A stretch of 6,441 bases of DNA from Candidatus Avelusimicrobium ruminicola (GCA_900319885.1 ONQH01000108.1:1-6441), one strand, 5' to 3'. Counted from the first letter of the stretch, positions 1 to 6,107 are shown. The notes: a model not told the origin generated them from the letters alone. Numbers and translations: made by a program.

Positions 1-206
1 CCATCGTAGAAAAAGAACTCCCCCTTTCCCTCAAAGCGCAAATAGACGCGTGTCTGCCGCTTGCTATAGAGGCCCCCAATGCGTGTATCCAACAACTGCA
101 AGAGGAAATAGACAAAAATCCTCCCATATTGATGTCCCCCCTGCTCAAAACTCTCCAAACTACCCAAGCACCGCCCCCACCCGCGCTGCCACATGGATAT
201 TTATAG
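1..206 (+). CDS. 3' end of an unrecognised protein gene (5' end outside window)
   Basis: The frame starting at base 3 is open from the window edge to a TAG at 204-206, giving about 67 C-terminal residues. The peptide begins IVEKELPLSLKAQIDACLPL, continues as a Glu/Gln/Ile-rich helical stretch, and ends in a Pro-rich tail (APPPPALPHGYL). The helical composition followed by a Pro-rich tail looks like real coding sequence rather than a chance reading; the frame starting at base 2 is also open to a TAA at 209-211 but reads as low-quality Arg/Pro/Ser-rich sequence. I recognise no domain or catalytic motif and assign no function. Only 11 bases separate the stop from the start of the PPDK-like fragment, so the end of this gene may itself be a recombination junction rather than its native terminus. 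Confidence 0.5.
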   Translation, partial: IVEKELPLSLKAQIDACLPLAIEAPNACIQQLQEEIDKNPPILMSPLLKTLQTTQAPPPPALPHGYL

Positions 207-217
207 TGTAAATTTAA

Positions 218-475
218 CTTGCGAAGATTAAAAGCTACGAAGTAAAACCCGGCCTTAAGATTGGTATCTGCGGGGAACACGGCGGTGACCCGGAAAGTGT
301 GCAGTTCTGCCACCGCAAAGGGTTCACGTATATGTCATGCTCTGCGTTCCGTGTCCCAATCGCTCGCTTAGCCGCTGCACAAGCCGCCGCTAAAGATGTA
401 CTGGCCAAAAAGAAACGCAAAGAAGTTGACACTCATTTAATTTACTGGCTCCCGCGGGGGGCCTGTTTTTATTAG
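218..475 (+). pseudogene. ppdK: Orphan C-terminal fragment of pyruvate phosphate dikinase (ppdK remnant)
   Basis: The frame starting at 218 reads [20 protein letters not shown] (257-316), then [20 protein letters not shown] (329-388). This is the hallmark C-terminal end of the PEP/pyruvate-binding barrel of PPDK: the catalytic-Cys [10 protein letters not shown] loop, the [17 protein letters not shown] strand and the final helix. PPDK interconverts pyruvate, ATP and Pi with PEP, AMP and PPi; the intact enzyme has roughly 870-900 residues. Only about 70 family-like residues remain here. There is no start codon or ribosome site, and in-frame stops at 209-211 and 215-217 lie directly upstream, so the nucleotide-binding and phosphohistidine domains are absent. 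The frame runs on through a Lys-rich stretch (to about 424) and unrelated residues to TAG at 473-475, passing through the terminator hairpin, so the native stop is probably altered. It is probably a dead remnant of a duplicated or rearranged ppdK. Confidence 0.85.
447..470 (+). terminator. Rho-independent terminator after the ppdK remnant
   Basis: GGCTCCC (447-453) pairs with GGGGGCC (457-463) around a 3-nt GCG loop, giving seven pairs, one of them a G-U. The stem is followed by TGTTTTT (464-470). It sits where a ppdK terminator would be expected and may have travelled with the fragment. It also insulates the small membrane protein promoter, which begins at 477, from upstream transcription. 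Confidence 0.7.
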
Positions 476-476
476 C

Positions 477-505
477 TTGAAAATTTACCCTTTATTTATT
501 AGAAT
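477..505 (+). promoter_or_regulatory. Sigma-70-type promoter for the small membrane protein gene
   Basis: TTGAAA (477-482) and TAGAAT (500-505) each match the consensus at five of six positions and are separated by the optimal 17 bp. Transcription is predicted to start near 512, leaving about 49 nt of leader before the ATG at 561. The AT-rich context just downstream of a terminator supports a real promoter. No operator or riboswitch-like fold is evident in the leader. Confidence 0.6.
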
Positions 506-560
506 AACAAAGGTAGTTAAAATTTAAAGATGATTTGTTGAAAGTAAAGGAAGATAGAAA

Positions 561-812
561 ATGAATAACAAACTGAAAGACACACTTTTACTACTTTTTT
601 GGGGCATTATTGCCGGGGCCTTTTTTGTAGGGTGCATATTGGGGTTTATGTATGTGTTTAACCATGCCGGAGAACTATTGAATTTTCAACAAATTTCTTC
701 CCCAGTTGGGAAAAGTGTATTGAAACTCATAGCATTTAGTTTGCTGGCTGTGGTTATTTACGGAGCCGTTAAACTAATTAGCTGGATATGGACTAAAACC
801 CATAAAGGTTAA
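561..812 (+). CDS. Small two-helix membrane protein of unknown function
   Basis: This 83-residue ORF starts at ATG 561 behind an AAGGAAG purine-rich ribosome site (about 547-553) at normal spacing, and it has its own promoter (477-505). The protein is strongly hydrophobic. A first transmembrane helix spans about residues 8-33 (FWGIIAGAFFVGCILGFMYV), a polar loop of about 18 residues contains SSPVGK, and a second helix spans about 52-76 (LKLIAFSLLAVVIYGAVKLI). The N-terminus is Lys/Asn-rich and the C-terminus ends KTHKG, so by the positive-inside rule both ends are probably cytoplasmic. There is no lipobox, no catalytic motif and no family that I recognise. It is the only intact gene in the first kilobase, flanked by two gene remnants. 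A holin-like or other accessory role cannot be judged from sequence. The TAA is followed immediately by TGA. Confidence 0.75.
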   Translation: MNNKLKDTLLLLFWGIIAGAFFVGCILGFMYVFNHAGELLNFQQISSPVGKSVLKLIAFSLLAVVIYGAVKLISWIWTKTHKG

Positions 813-815
813 TGA

Positions 816-1044
816 GAACAAGCCGCTCAGATTTTCCCGCAAGAGGTACGCTTTAAACTGCGTACAAATGCGCCCCCCTACTGTAGCCGCTGCAGTGGGC
901 AATAGGACTGCCTGTGAAGCTCTGTTTTATTTAAACGACAATCCCTTACTCCCGGATAATCAGAGCCGCACGCCTATTGATTATGCAAACCAGGCTGGGC
1001 ACGTGGATATTGTTAAATTGCTAGAGAAACATATTTCCAAATAA
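816..1044 (+). pseudogene. C-terminal remnant of an ankyrin-repeat protein, frameshifted
   Basis: In the frame of 886-1044 the sequence reads VAAAVGNRTACEALFYLNDN, then DNQSRTPIDYANQAGHVDIV and KLLEKHISK before TAA (1042-1044). This is a typical last one and a half ankyrin repeats: TPIDYA is a variant of the TPLHLA helix start, followed by AGHVDIVKLL. Upstream the frame fails, but the frame starting at 816 reads QEVRFKLRTNAPP up to a run of six C (873-878). Removing one C joins both into continuous ankyrin-like sequence, so a homopolymer indel is the likely break. The only in-frame ATG for the downstream part (868) has no ribosome site. Ankyrin repeats mediate protein-protein contacts; the 5' part that would show a signal peptide or other domains is missing. 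A living 58-residue gene starting at 868 is a less likely alternative. Confidence 0.65.
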
Positions 1045-1055
1045 ATTTTCCCCTC

Positions 1056-1085
1056 TTGCGCCCTTTCCCCCCTATTTACTATAAT
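1056..1085 (+). promoter_or_regulatory. Operon promoter giving a leaderless gmk transcript
   Basis: A perfect TATAAT lies at 1080-1085, with TTGCGC (1056-1061, conserved TTG) 18 bp upstream as a weak -35. A start 6-8 nt after the -10 places +1 at about 1092, the A of the gmk ATG itself. The six bases between (AGCACT) contain no Shine-Dalgarno motif, which agrees with leaderless translation. The region ahead is a pyrimidine-rich tract (about 1046-1077). This is probably the promoter of the whole gmk-to-mltG operon. Confidence 0.6.
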
Positions 1086-1091
1086 AGCACT

Positions 1092-1685
1092 ATGAAGGCT
1101 TTTCCTATTATTGTTTCGTCTCCGTCGGGTGCGGGTAAAACTACCATTGTGGATGCGGTTTTGAAGAAAAACAAAACCGTTTCCCGTGTGATTACGGCCA
1201 CTACCCGTGCGCCGCGCAAAGGCGAAAAAAATGGCAAAGATTACCATTTTTGGACGATTAAACAATTTGAACAAGCCATAAAGAAACATCAAATGTTGGA
1301 ATGGGCCCAAGTGCATACGCACTACTACGGAATCCCTAAAAAATCCGTAGATGATTTACTTAAAAAGAATATCTGCCCCATTTTAGTCATTGATGTGCAA
1401 GGCGCGCGTACCGTCAAAGCGCAGTATCCGCAAGCGGCTACAGTGTTTATTGTTCCCCCTTCGCTTAAAGAACTTAAAAAGCGTATTTTGGGGCGTAACG
1501 ATAACACGCAAGATATTGAAATCCGCTTGGAAACCGCCAAGAAGGAAATGAAGGAAATTGACAAGTATGACTACGCCTTACTTAATGACGATTTGAAAGA
1601 AGCCATCGGTATTATGAGCGGCATTATCACTGCCGAACAATGCCGGGTGTCTCGCCAAGATAAAAAATTAAAGATTTTAAAATAG
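1092..1685 (+). CDS. gmk: Guanylate kinase
   Basis: It catalyses ATP-dependent phosphorylation of GMP (and dGMP) to GDP in the cytoplasm, an essential purine salvage and supply step. The 197-residue product is close to the usual length of about 200. The P-loop is SPSGAGKTT (residues 10-18), with Ser at the usual first Gly, a common variant. The GMP-binding region follows: TTRAPRKGEKNGKDYHF (about 37-53), then LEWAQVHTHYYGIP with the conserved Glu and Tyr, and IDVQG (about 103-107). The lid and C-terminal arginines lie in RILGRND and IEIRLETAKKEM. The ATG at 1092 is chosen because family similarity begins at once (MKAFPIIVSSPSGAGK); the in-frame TTG at 1056 would add 12 atypical residues and lies in the -35 element. 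There is no ribosome site, so leaderless initiation is inferred. rpoZ follows after 15 nt, the same neighbour pair as in many bacteria. Confidence 0.97.
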   Translation: MKAFPIIVSSPSGAGKTTIVDAVLKKNKTVSRVITATTRAPRKGEKNGKDYHFWTIKQFEQAIKKHQMLEWAQVHTHYYGIPKKSVDDLLKKNICPILVIDVQGARTVKAQYPQAATVFIVPPSLKELKKRILGRNDNTQDIEIRLETAKKEMKEIDKYDYALLNDDLKEAIGIMSGIITAEQCRVSRQDKKLKILK

Positions 1686-1700
1686 CACACAGGAGTATAT

Positions 1701-1997
1701 ATGTCCGTAAAAAATGATCAAGAATTAGCCGCAAAACTGACCGACTTTGATGGAGACCGCTACGATATTGTAGTGCTTGCCTCCATGTATGCCAAAGAAC
1801 TCAAAAAGAAACCGGAATTCAAAAACAAACCGACCGCTGCCGTCATCAAAGAAGCCCTAGATGCTATTTTGACCAAACGGGTAAGCAAAGAAGACATTTT
1901 GAACCTGAGCACTTCTAACTATGTTGCGGAACAAAAAGCCGCCGAAGAAGCCCGCTTAGAAGCCGAACGCAAAGCCAAAGAACCCATGAAACTGTAA
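1701..1997 (+). CDS. rpoZ: RNA polymerase omega subunit
   Basis: Omega binds the beta' subunit, helps assemble RNA polymerase and in many bacteria forms part of a (p)ppGpp site. The 98-residue protein carries the family core: RYDIVVLASMYAKEL (about 20-34), then the NKPT motif (42-45) and KEALDAILTKRVSKED (about 50-65), equivalent to the usual pattern of Arg-Phe/Tyr, Leu-Val-hydrophobic-Ala and Asn-Lys-Pro followed by an EAL helix. The C-terminus (about 75-98) is a highly charged, Ala/Glu/Lys-rich helical tail as in other omegas. The start is fixed by AGGAG at 1691-1695, 5 nt before the ATG. Its place directly after gmk supports the call, since omega is too short and variable to recognise on motifs alone. 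The next gene begins 2 nt after its stop. Confidence 0.88.
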   Translation: MSVKNDQELAAKLTDFDGDRYDIVVLASMYAKELKKKPEFKNKPTAAVIKEALDAILTKRVSKEDILNLSTSNYVAEQKAAEEARLEAERKAKEPMKL

Positions 1998-1999
1998 TT

Positions 2000-2869
2000 A
2001 TGGCTGATTCTGTGCGTGAGCTAGCCGGGGCGTTCAAACGTTTCTTAGCCGCTCAAGAAGAAGATGAATTCTTAACGACGGCTGCACCTGTGCGTGCAGC
2101 CGTTTCTACGCCTGCCCCGGCGGCACCTGCACCGTCCACAACCGGGGAATTGCCCCCCATGGCGGCAGACAGCACGCTGGATATTTCGTTTGTACACCAA
2201 CACGAACCTACCGCCCCTACGGAGACTTCTACTATGAATAAAGCCGATAAAACCCGCGCCCTAGCCGAACTGGCGCAGACTATTGCGTCCTGCACCCGTT
2301 GCCCCTTAGGAGCCACCCGCCTTATCGCTGTACCCGGCGAAGGAAACGTCAATGCGGATGTGATGTTTGTAGGGGAAGGCCCCGGGTTTGATGAAGACCG
2401 CCAAGGCCGCCCGTTTGTGGGACGTGCCGGGCAACTGTTAGACAAAATGATTTTAGCCATGGGTCTCACGCGCGAGAAAGTATTTATCGCCAATATTGCC
2501 AAATGCCACCCCATGACCGATCCGCTTCATCCCGAAAAACACGGTAATGACCGTGCCCCCAACGCCCAGGAAATTGCCTGTTGCCGCAAATACATTGAGC
2601 AACAAATTGCTATCGTTTGCCCCAAGTACGTAGTAGCATTAGGGGGCGTAGCCGCCAAGGCGCTGATTAGCGATGCCAAAAGTTTAGGGGCATTACGCGG
2701 GCAATTTCATACGTTGCATTTAGACTCCGTTGAACTGCCTAAACCGGTGCAAATTATTGCCACCTTTCACCCGGCAGCCCTACTTCGCAACCCGAACTGG
2801 AAAAAGGACGCCTGGATTGATTTGCAAATGGTCATGGATAAACTAGGCCTTAAAGGCGCACGTAAATAA
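2000..2869 (+). CDS. Family 4 (4Fe-4S) uracil-DNA glycosylase with Ala/Pro-rich N-terminal extension
   Basis: It removes uracil arising from cytosine deamination, starting base excision repair. The core occupies about residues 85-289 of 289. Motif A is GEGPGFDED (125-133), followed by GRPFVGRAGQLLD (136-148); motif B is HPAALLR (257-263). Cluster-ligand candidates are C98 and C101 (CTRC), C169 (KCHP) and C194 or C195, the family 4 pattern. The spacing between C169 and the last Cys is 25-26 residues, longer than in compact family 4 enzymes, because of a loop containing PEKHGNDRAP. Residues 1-80 form a helix (RELAGAFKRFLAAQEEDEF) and a low-complexity Ala/Pro/Thr linker without recognisable domain. 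The ATG at 2000 lies 2 nt after the rpoZ stop with no good ribosome site, suggesting coupling. An internal ATG (2234, Met79), preceded by GGAG at 2220-2223, could give a shorter core enzyme. Confidence 0.93.
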   Translation: MADSVRELAGAFKRFLAAQEEDEFLTTAAPVRAAVSTPAPAAPAPSTTGELPPMAADSTLDISFVHQHEPTAPTETSTMNKADKTRALAELAQTIASCTRCPLGATRLIAVPGEGNVNADVMFVGEGPGFDEDRQGRPFVGRAGQLLDKMILAMGLTREKVFIANIAKCHPMTDPLHPEKHGNDRAPNAQEIACCRKYIEQQIAIVCPKYVVALGGVAAKALISDAKSLGALRGQFHTLHLDSVELPKPVQIIATFHPAALLRNPNWKKDAWIDLQMVMDKLGLKGARK

Positions 2870-2870
2870 T

Positions 2871-4911
2871 ATGTTTTGCAAGGTCGTTTTTGATGTACCG
2901 CTAGACCGCGATTTTGACTATTTGATTCCCCCCGAATTGGAAAAACAAGTAGTCCCCGGCGTGCGTGTAACCGCTCCGTTTGGACGGGTACTTACCGGCG
3001 GGCTAGTGGTAGCCGTAAGTGAAATTACCACAGTACCCTCACATATTACCTTAAAACCTATTACGTCGGTGGTAGATCAAAAACCGTTGTTTGGCTCCGA
3101 CTTATTTCCCTTGGCGCGCTTTCTAAAAAGCCGGTGGGGATGCCCGATCGGGCAAATTCTTTTTGCGTTAATTCCCCCCCAGCCTTATTTCAAATTAAAT
3201 GCGCCGCCGGCCTTAGTACCGCCGCATATTAAACCTTCGTCCCTGACGCTGGGAAGCCAACAAAAACAAGCCCTTACCCAACTCCTTGAAGTACCGGCTT
3301 ATCAATTCAAACCTTTTTTACTCCAGGGCCCCGCGTGTACCGGCAAAACAGAAACTATTTTACGTGCGGCCGAACAGGCCCTAAAAAATTACGGACAAGT
3401 GTTACTGATGGTACCGGATATTGTAGCCGCCCGCCAATTTATCAACCAAGCCCAACAACGTTTTGGGCAAGACTATGTGTATGCGTGGCATAGCCGCATG
3501 CTGGTAAGCCAAAAGAAAAAATATTTTTCCAACATTTCTAATGGGGTGCCTTGCCTTGTTATTGCCACCCGCTCCGGCGTGTTATTGCCTTTCAAAAATT
3601 TACGCTTTTGTGCCATGTTAGAAGAACACGACGATAATTATAAGCAAGAAGAAAACAAACCCTATTATCACGCGCGGGATGTATTGTTTTTCCGGGCCCA
3701 ATGTCACGGAGCCGTATTGGCTTATGTGTCCGCCACACCCAGTGCCGAAATGCTACGCTGGGCACAAGAAGGGAAAGTAACCCCTATTACGTTGCGTGAA
3801 TTTATTTGTAAAACGCAGACTACGCAAGTAAAACTCACCGAAAAGAAAAGCGAGCAATCCCGCTATTTTTCCAAGGAACTCTTAGCCCAACTTACGCAAA
3901 ATATCTCCCAGCACGAGCCGGCATTACTTATTTTGAACCGACGCGGCTATGCCGGCACTTATTATTGCTTAAATTGCGGAGCCTACGCCAAGTGCAAAAA
4001 ATGCGGCGCTATTTTAACACACGAAAAATTAGACGACGGTACCGAACGTTTGCATTGTAAAAAATGCGGCGCGGTGGAAGGAATGCAACAAACGTGCCCC
4101 CAGTGCCACAACTTAGTATTCAAATCGCGCGGCGGCGGCACGCAAAAGATTGTTACAGAACTGGCCAAACTATTCCCCGCGGCCAAGTTATTGCAAATCC
4201 CGCGGCGGCGGCACGCAAAAGATTGTTACAGAACTTGCCAAACTATTTCCTACATCCAAATTATTGCGCCTAGATTCCGACACGCTTAAAACCAAAGCCG
4301 GCCAAGGTTTTGAGGCGCTTCATGCGCTTAAAACCGGGCAAGCCGACATTATTGTAGGCACCCGTTTAGCCTCGGGCGGGTTACGCGGCTCGCGCGTCAG
4401 TTTAGCCGCGGTTTTGGATGCTGAACTGGAACTGGACGGGCCGGACTTCCGGGCGAGTGAAAAATTTGGCCAACTGTTATTTGAACTACGCGGCCATTTG
4501 GCCAGTGTGCCTAACGGGCGTTTACTCATCCAAACCGCCGATAAGGATGGGTATGATTACGCGCCATTATTAGCAGATGATTATCAGGCCGCCGCTGAAA
4601 ACGAACTGGCCTTACGGGAAAGTTTTGGTTACCCCCCCTATACGCATTTAATCCGCGTTACGCTGAAGGCCAAAGAATTAGATTTATTACAGGCCGAAAC
4701 AGCCCGCATCAAGCAAGTGGGCGAATGCCGCACGCTAGAAATATTAGGCCCGGTATGGTGTGCCAAAAAGACGGATAAACTCAAAAAGCAGTATTTGCTC
4801 TTTAAGACGGACGAAGCGCGGTATTTGGATTTACTGGCACAACTGGATAGTTTTGAACCCGCCAAAAAAGTGACTATTCAAGTAACCGCCGACCCGTATA
4901 ATTTCTACTAA
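2871..4911 (+). pseudogene. priA: Primosomal protein N' (PriA), frame broken by a 73-bp tandem duplication
   Basis: PriA recognises stalled forks and reloads the replicative helicase. The first frame (2871-4289) encodes 472 residues, of which about 443 are PriA: an N-terminal 3' DNA-binding domain (VPLDRDFDYLIPPELE, about 9-24; PFGR), Walker A GPACTGKT (153-160), the Walker B region LEEHDDNYKQEE (250-261), SATPS (287-291), NRRGY (356-360) and eight zinc-ligand Cys as four CxxC pairs (366/369, 375/378, 396/399, 409/412). After the duplication the rest, helicase lobe 2 and the C-terminal domain, continues in another frame to TAA at 4909-4911. Removing one 73-bp copy restores a single 655-residue ORF. 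Walker B has Leu for Asp, and motif VI (normally QVAGRAGR) reads ELRGHLAS (restored 514-521), so helicase activity is doubtful even when restored. ATG 2871 lies 1 nt after the udg stop. An assembly error is a serious alternative to a true pseudogene. Confidence 0.93.
4121..4266 (+). repeat. 73-bp imperfect tandem duplication inside priA
   Basis: Copy 1 is 4121-4193 and copy 2 is 4194-4266, with 65 of 73 positions identical and no gap. Both encode KSRGGGTQKIVTELAKLFP, followed by AAKLL in copy 1 and TSKLL in copy 2. Five of the eight differences are silent third-position changes (tcg/tcc, ctg/ctt, ttc/ttt, ccc/cct, aag/aaa); the other three turn Ala-Ala into Thr-Ser. Because 73 is not a multiple of three, reading beyond copy 1 leaves the PriA frame. 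Both copies begin with CAAATC (4121-4126, 4194-4199), and the second CAAATC also reads as Gln-Ile, a plausible continuation of copy 1. Confidence 0.95.
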
Positions 4912-4913
4912 TT

Positions 4914-4937
4914 TGCTAGAATATAAGTATATTTTAG
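4914..4937 (+). promoter_or_regulatory. Near-perfect palindrome and extended -10-like element ahead of tyrS
   Basis: Bases 4916-4937 form a 22-bp palindrome in which 10 of 11 position pairs match (one of them as G-T); the central AG is the only unpaired pair. It overlaps TGCTAGAAT (4914-4922), which resembles an extended -10 without a clear -35. Its right arm ends in the first two bases of the tyrS ribosome site AGGAG (4936-4940). It could be an operator over an internal promoter or, in readthrough RNA, a hairpin partly masking the ribosome site. The high A+T content makes chance palindromy possible. Confidence 0.35.
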
Positions 4938-4946
4938 GAGTGCTTT

Positions 4947-6107
4947 ATGACTATTGACGAACAGATTAACTTTTTAACTCGCGGTTGCGTGGACGTAGTT
5001 TCTAAACAAGATTTAGCCAAAAAATTAGAGTCCGGCAAAACCCTTAAAGTAAAACTTGGGTGCGACCCAACTTCTGCCGATTTGCACTTAGGCCACAGCG
5101 TAGCGCTTTCACTTTTGCGCCGCTTCCAAGATTTAGGCCACACAGCGGTACTCGTCATTGGCGATTTTACCGCCGCCATTGGCGACCCGTCCGGGCGTGA
5201 TTCTACCCGCCCCGTCTTGGGCCGCGAACAAATTTTAGCCAACGCCAAAACCTATACCGAGCAAGCCTTCAAAGTCCTAGACCCCGCCAAAACGGAAGTC
5301 TGCTTTAACAGCAAATGGTTAGACCCATTTGTCTCCGGGCGCGATTTACTTACTACCCTCCAGCACGTTACTGTAGCACAAGTGTTGGAACGTGATGACT
5401 TCAAAAAACGTATGGCCGCCGGCAACCCGATTAGCCTCTTGGAAGTGCTCTACAGTTTATTCCAAGGGCAGGACTCTGTGGCCCTTAAAGCGGATGTGGA
5501 ACTGGGTGGCACGGACCAAATTTTCAACTTGCTCGTCGGTCGTCAACTGCAAAAAAATAACGGGCAAGAACCGCAAGTGGCTATCACCGTACCGCTTCTG
5601 GTAGGGTTGGATGGCGTTAAAAAGATGAGTAAATCGTACAAAAATTACGTAGGCCTAACAGATGCGCCGGAAGATATGTTTGGCAAAATTATGTCTATTG
5701 CCGACGAAGTAATGCCTATGTACTATGAACTGCTCACCACAGAAAATTTAGACGAAATCAAAGCCATGCACCCCATGGCCGCCAAGAAAAAACTAGCGCA
5801 TATTTTAGTATCTCGCTTTCATAATGAGGACGCCGCCAACGCCGCGCAGACTCATTTTGAAACGGTATTTTCTAAAAAGGAACTTCCTACCGATATGCCG
5901 CAGTTCAAACCGGAAGCCGGAGCCCTTTTATCCGCTGTCATTTTTGCCGCTAAGGCCGCTGAAAGCAAAAACAAAGCCCGCGGACTTATTTTGCAAGGTG
6001 CGGTGCGCCTCAAAGGCGAAAAAGTATCTGCCGACGGACCGATTGCTTTTGAAAATGGTGACGTACTGCAAGTAGGCAAACGTCATTTCTTCAAACTGGT
6101 TAAATGA
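4947..6107 (+). CDS. tyrS: Tyrosyl-tRNA synthetase (type 2, TyrS2-like)
   Basis: This cytoplasmic class I synthetase charges tRNA-Tyr with tyrosine. At 386 residues it has the usual length of the shorter TyrS type. Its Rossmann fold contains the HIGH-type motif HLGH (47-50) after KVKLGCDPTSADL, a GDFTAAIGDPSGRDSTRP segment (72-89) typical of this branch, and KMSKS at 226-230. Tyrosine-site residues Y169, Q173 and D176 are visible in LYSLFQGQDSV, and VELGGTDQIFNLLVGR follows. The C-terminus (about 325-386) is an S4 RNA-binding domain: KNKARGLILQGAVRLKGEKV, then NGDVLQVGKRHFFKL. The ATG at 4947 lies 6 nt after AGGAG (4936-4940), the best ribosome site in the window. It follows priA by 35 nt, with a palindrome in the gap, and its TGA overlaps the mltG ATG. 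No T-box leader can fit here. Confidence 0.98.
   Translation: MTIDEQINFLTRGCVDVVSKQDLAKKLESGKTLKVKLGCDPTSADLHLGHSVALSLLRRFQDLGHTAVLVIGDFTAAIGDPSGRDSTRPVLGREQILANAKTYTEQAFKVLDPAKTEVCFNSKWLDPFVSGRDLLTTLQHVTVAQVLERDDFKKRMAAGNPISLLEVLYSLFQGQDSVALKADVELGGTDQIFNLLVGRQLQKNNGQEPQVAITVPLLVGLDGVKKMSKSYKNYVGLTDAPEDMFGKIMSIADEVMPMYYELLTTENLDEIKAMHPMAAKKKLAHILVSRFHNEDAANAAQTHFETVFSKKELPTDMPQFKPEAGALLSAVIFAAKAAESKNKARGLILQGAVRLKGEKVSADGPIAFENGDVLQVGKRHFFKLVK

Noticed and set aside
426..454. TTGACA at 426-431, a perfect -35 hexamer.
   Set aside because: No -10-like sequence lies 16-18 bp downstream; that position is the G+C-rich terminator stem. It lies in the Lys-rich end of the ppdK remnant's frame.
846..865. 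Perfect 6-bp inverted repeat GTACGC / GCGTAC with an 8-nt loop, considered as a terminator for the small membrane gene.
   Set aside because: It is not followed by a U-tract (AAATGCGCC follows), the stem is short, and it falls within the ankyrin remnant's coding-like frame.
981..1322. Minus-strand ORF of 113 codons across the gmk start, and other long minus-strand ORFs (2053-2514, 4934-5248).
   Set aside because: They lie opposite clear gmk, udg and tyrS coding sequence, have no family features, and show the composition of antisense shadows.
4121..4289. Programmed ribosomal frameshifting in priA.
   Set aside because: The frame change is fully explained by the 73-bp duplication; there is no slippery heptamer with a downstream structure, and shifting would insert duplicated residues into lobe 2.
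4150..4911. A separate gene starting at TTG 4150 for the distal part of PriA.
   Set aside because: The first 15 or so residues are out-of-frame reading of copy 1, there is no ribosome site, and the rest is simply PriA lobe 2 and C-terminus, so it is part of the broken priA.
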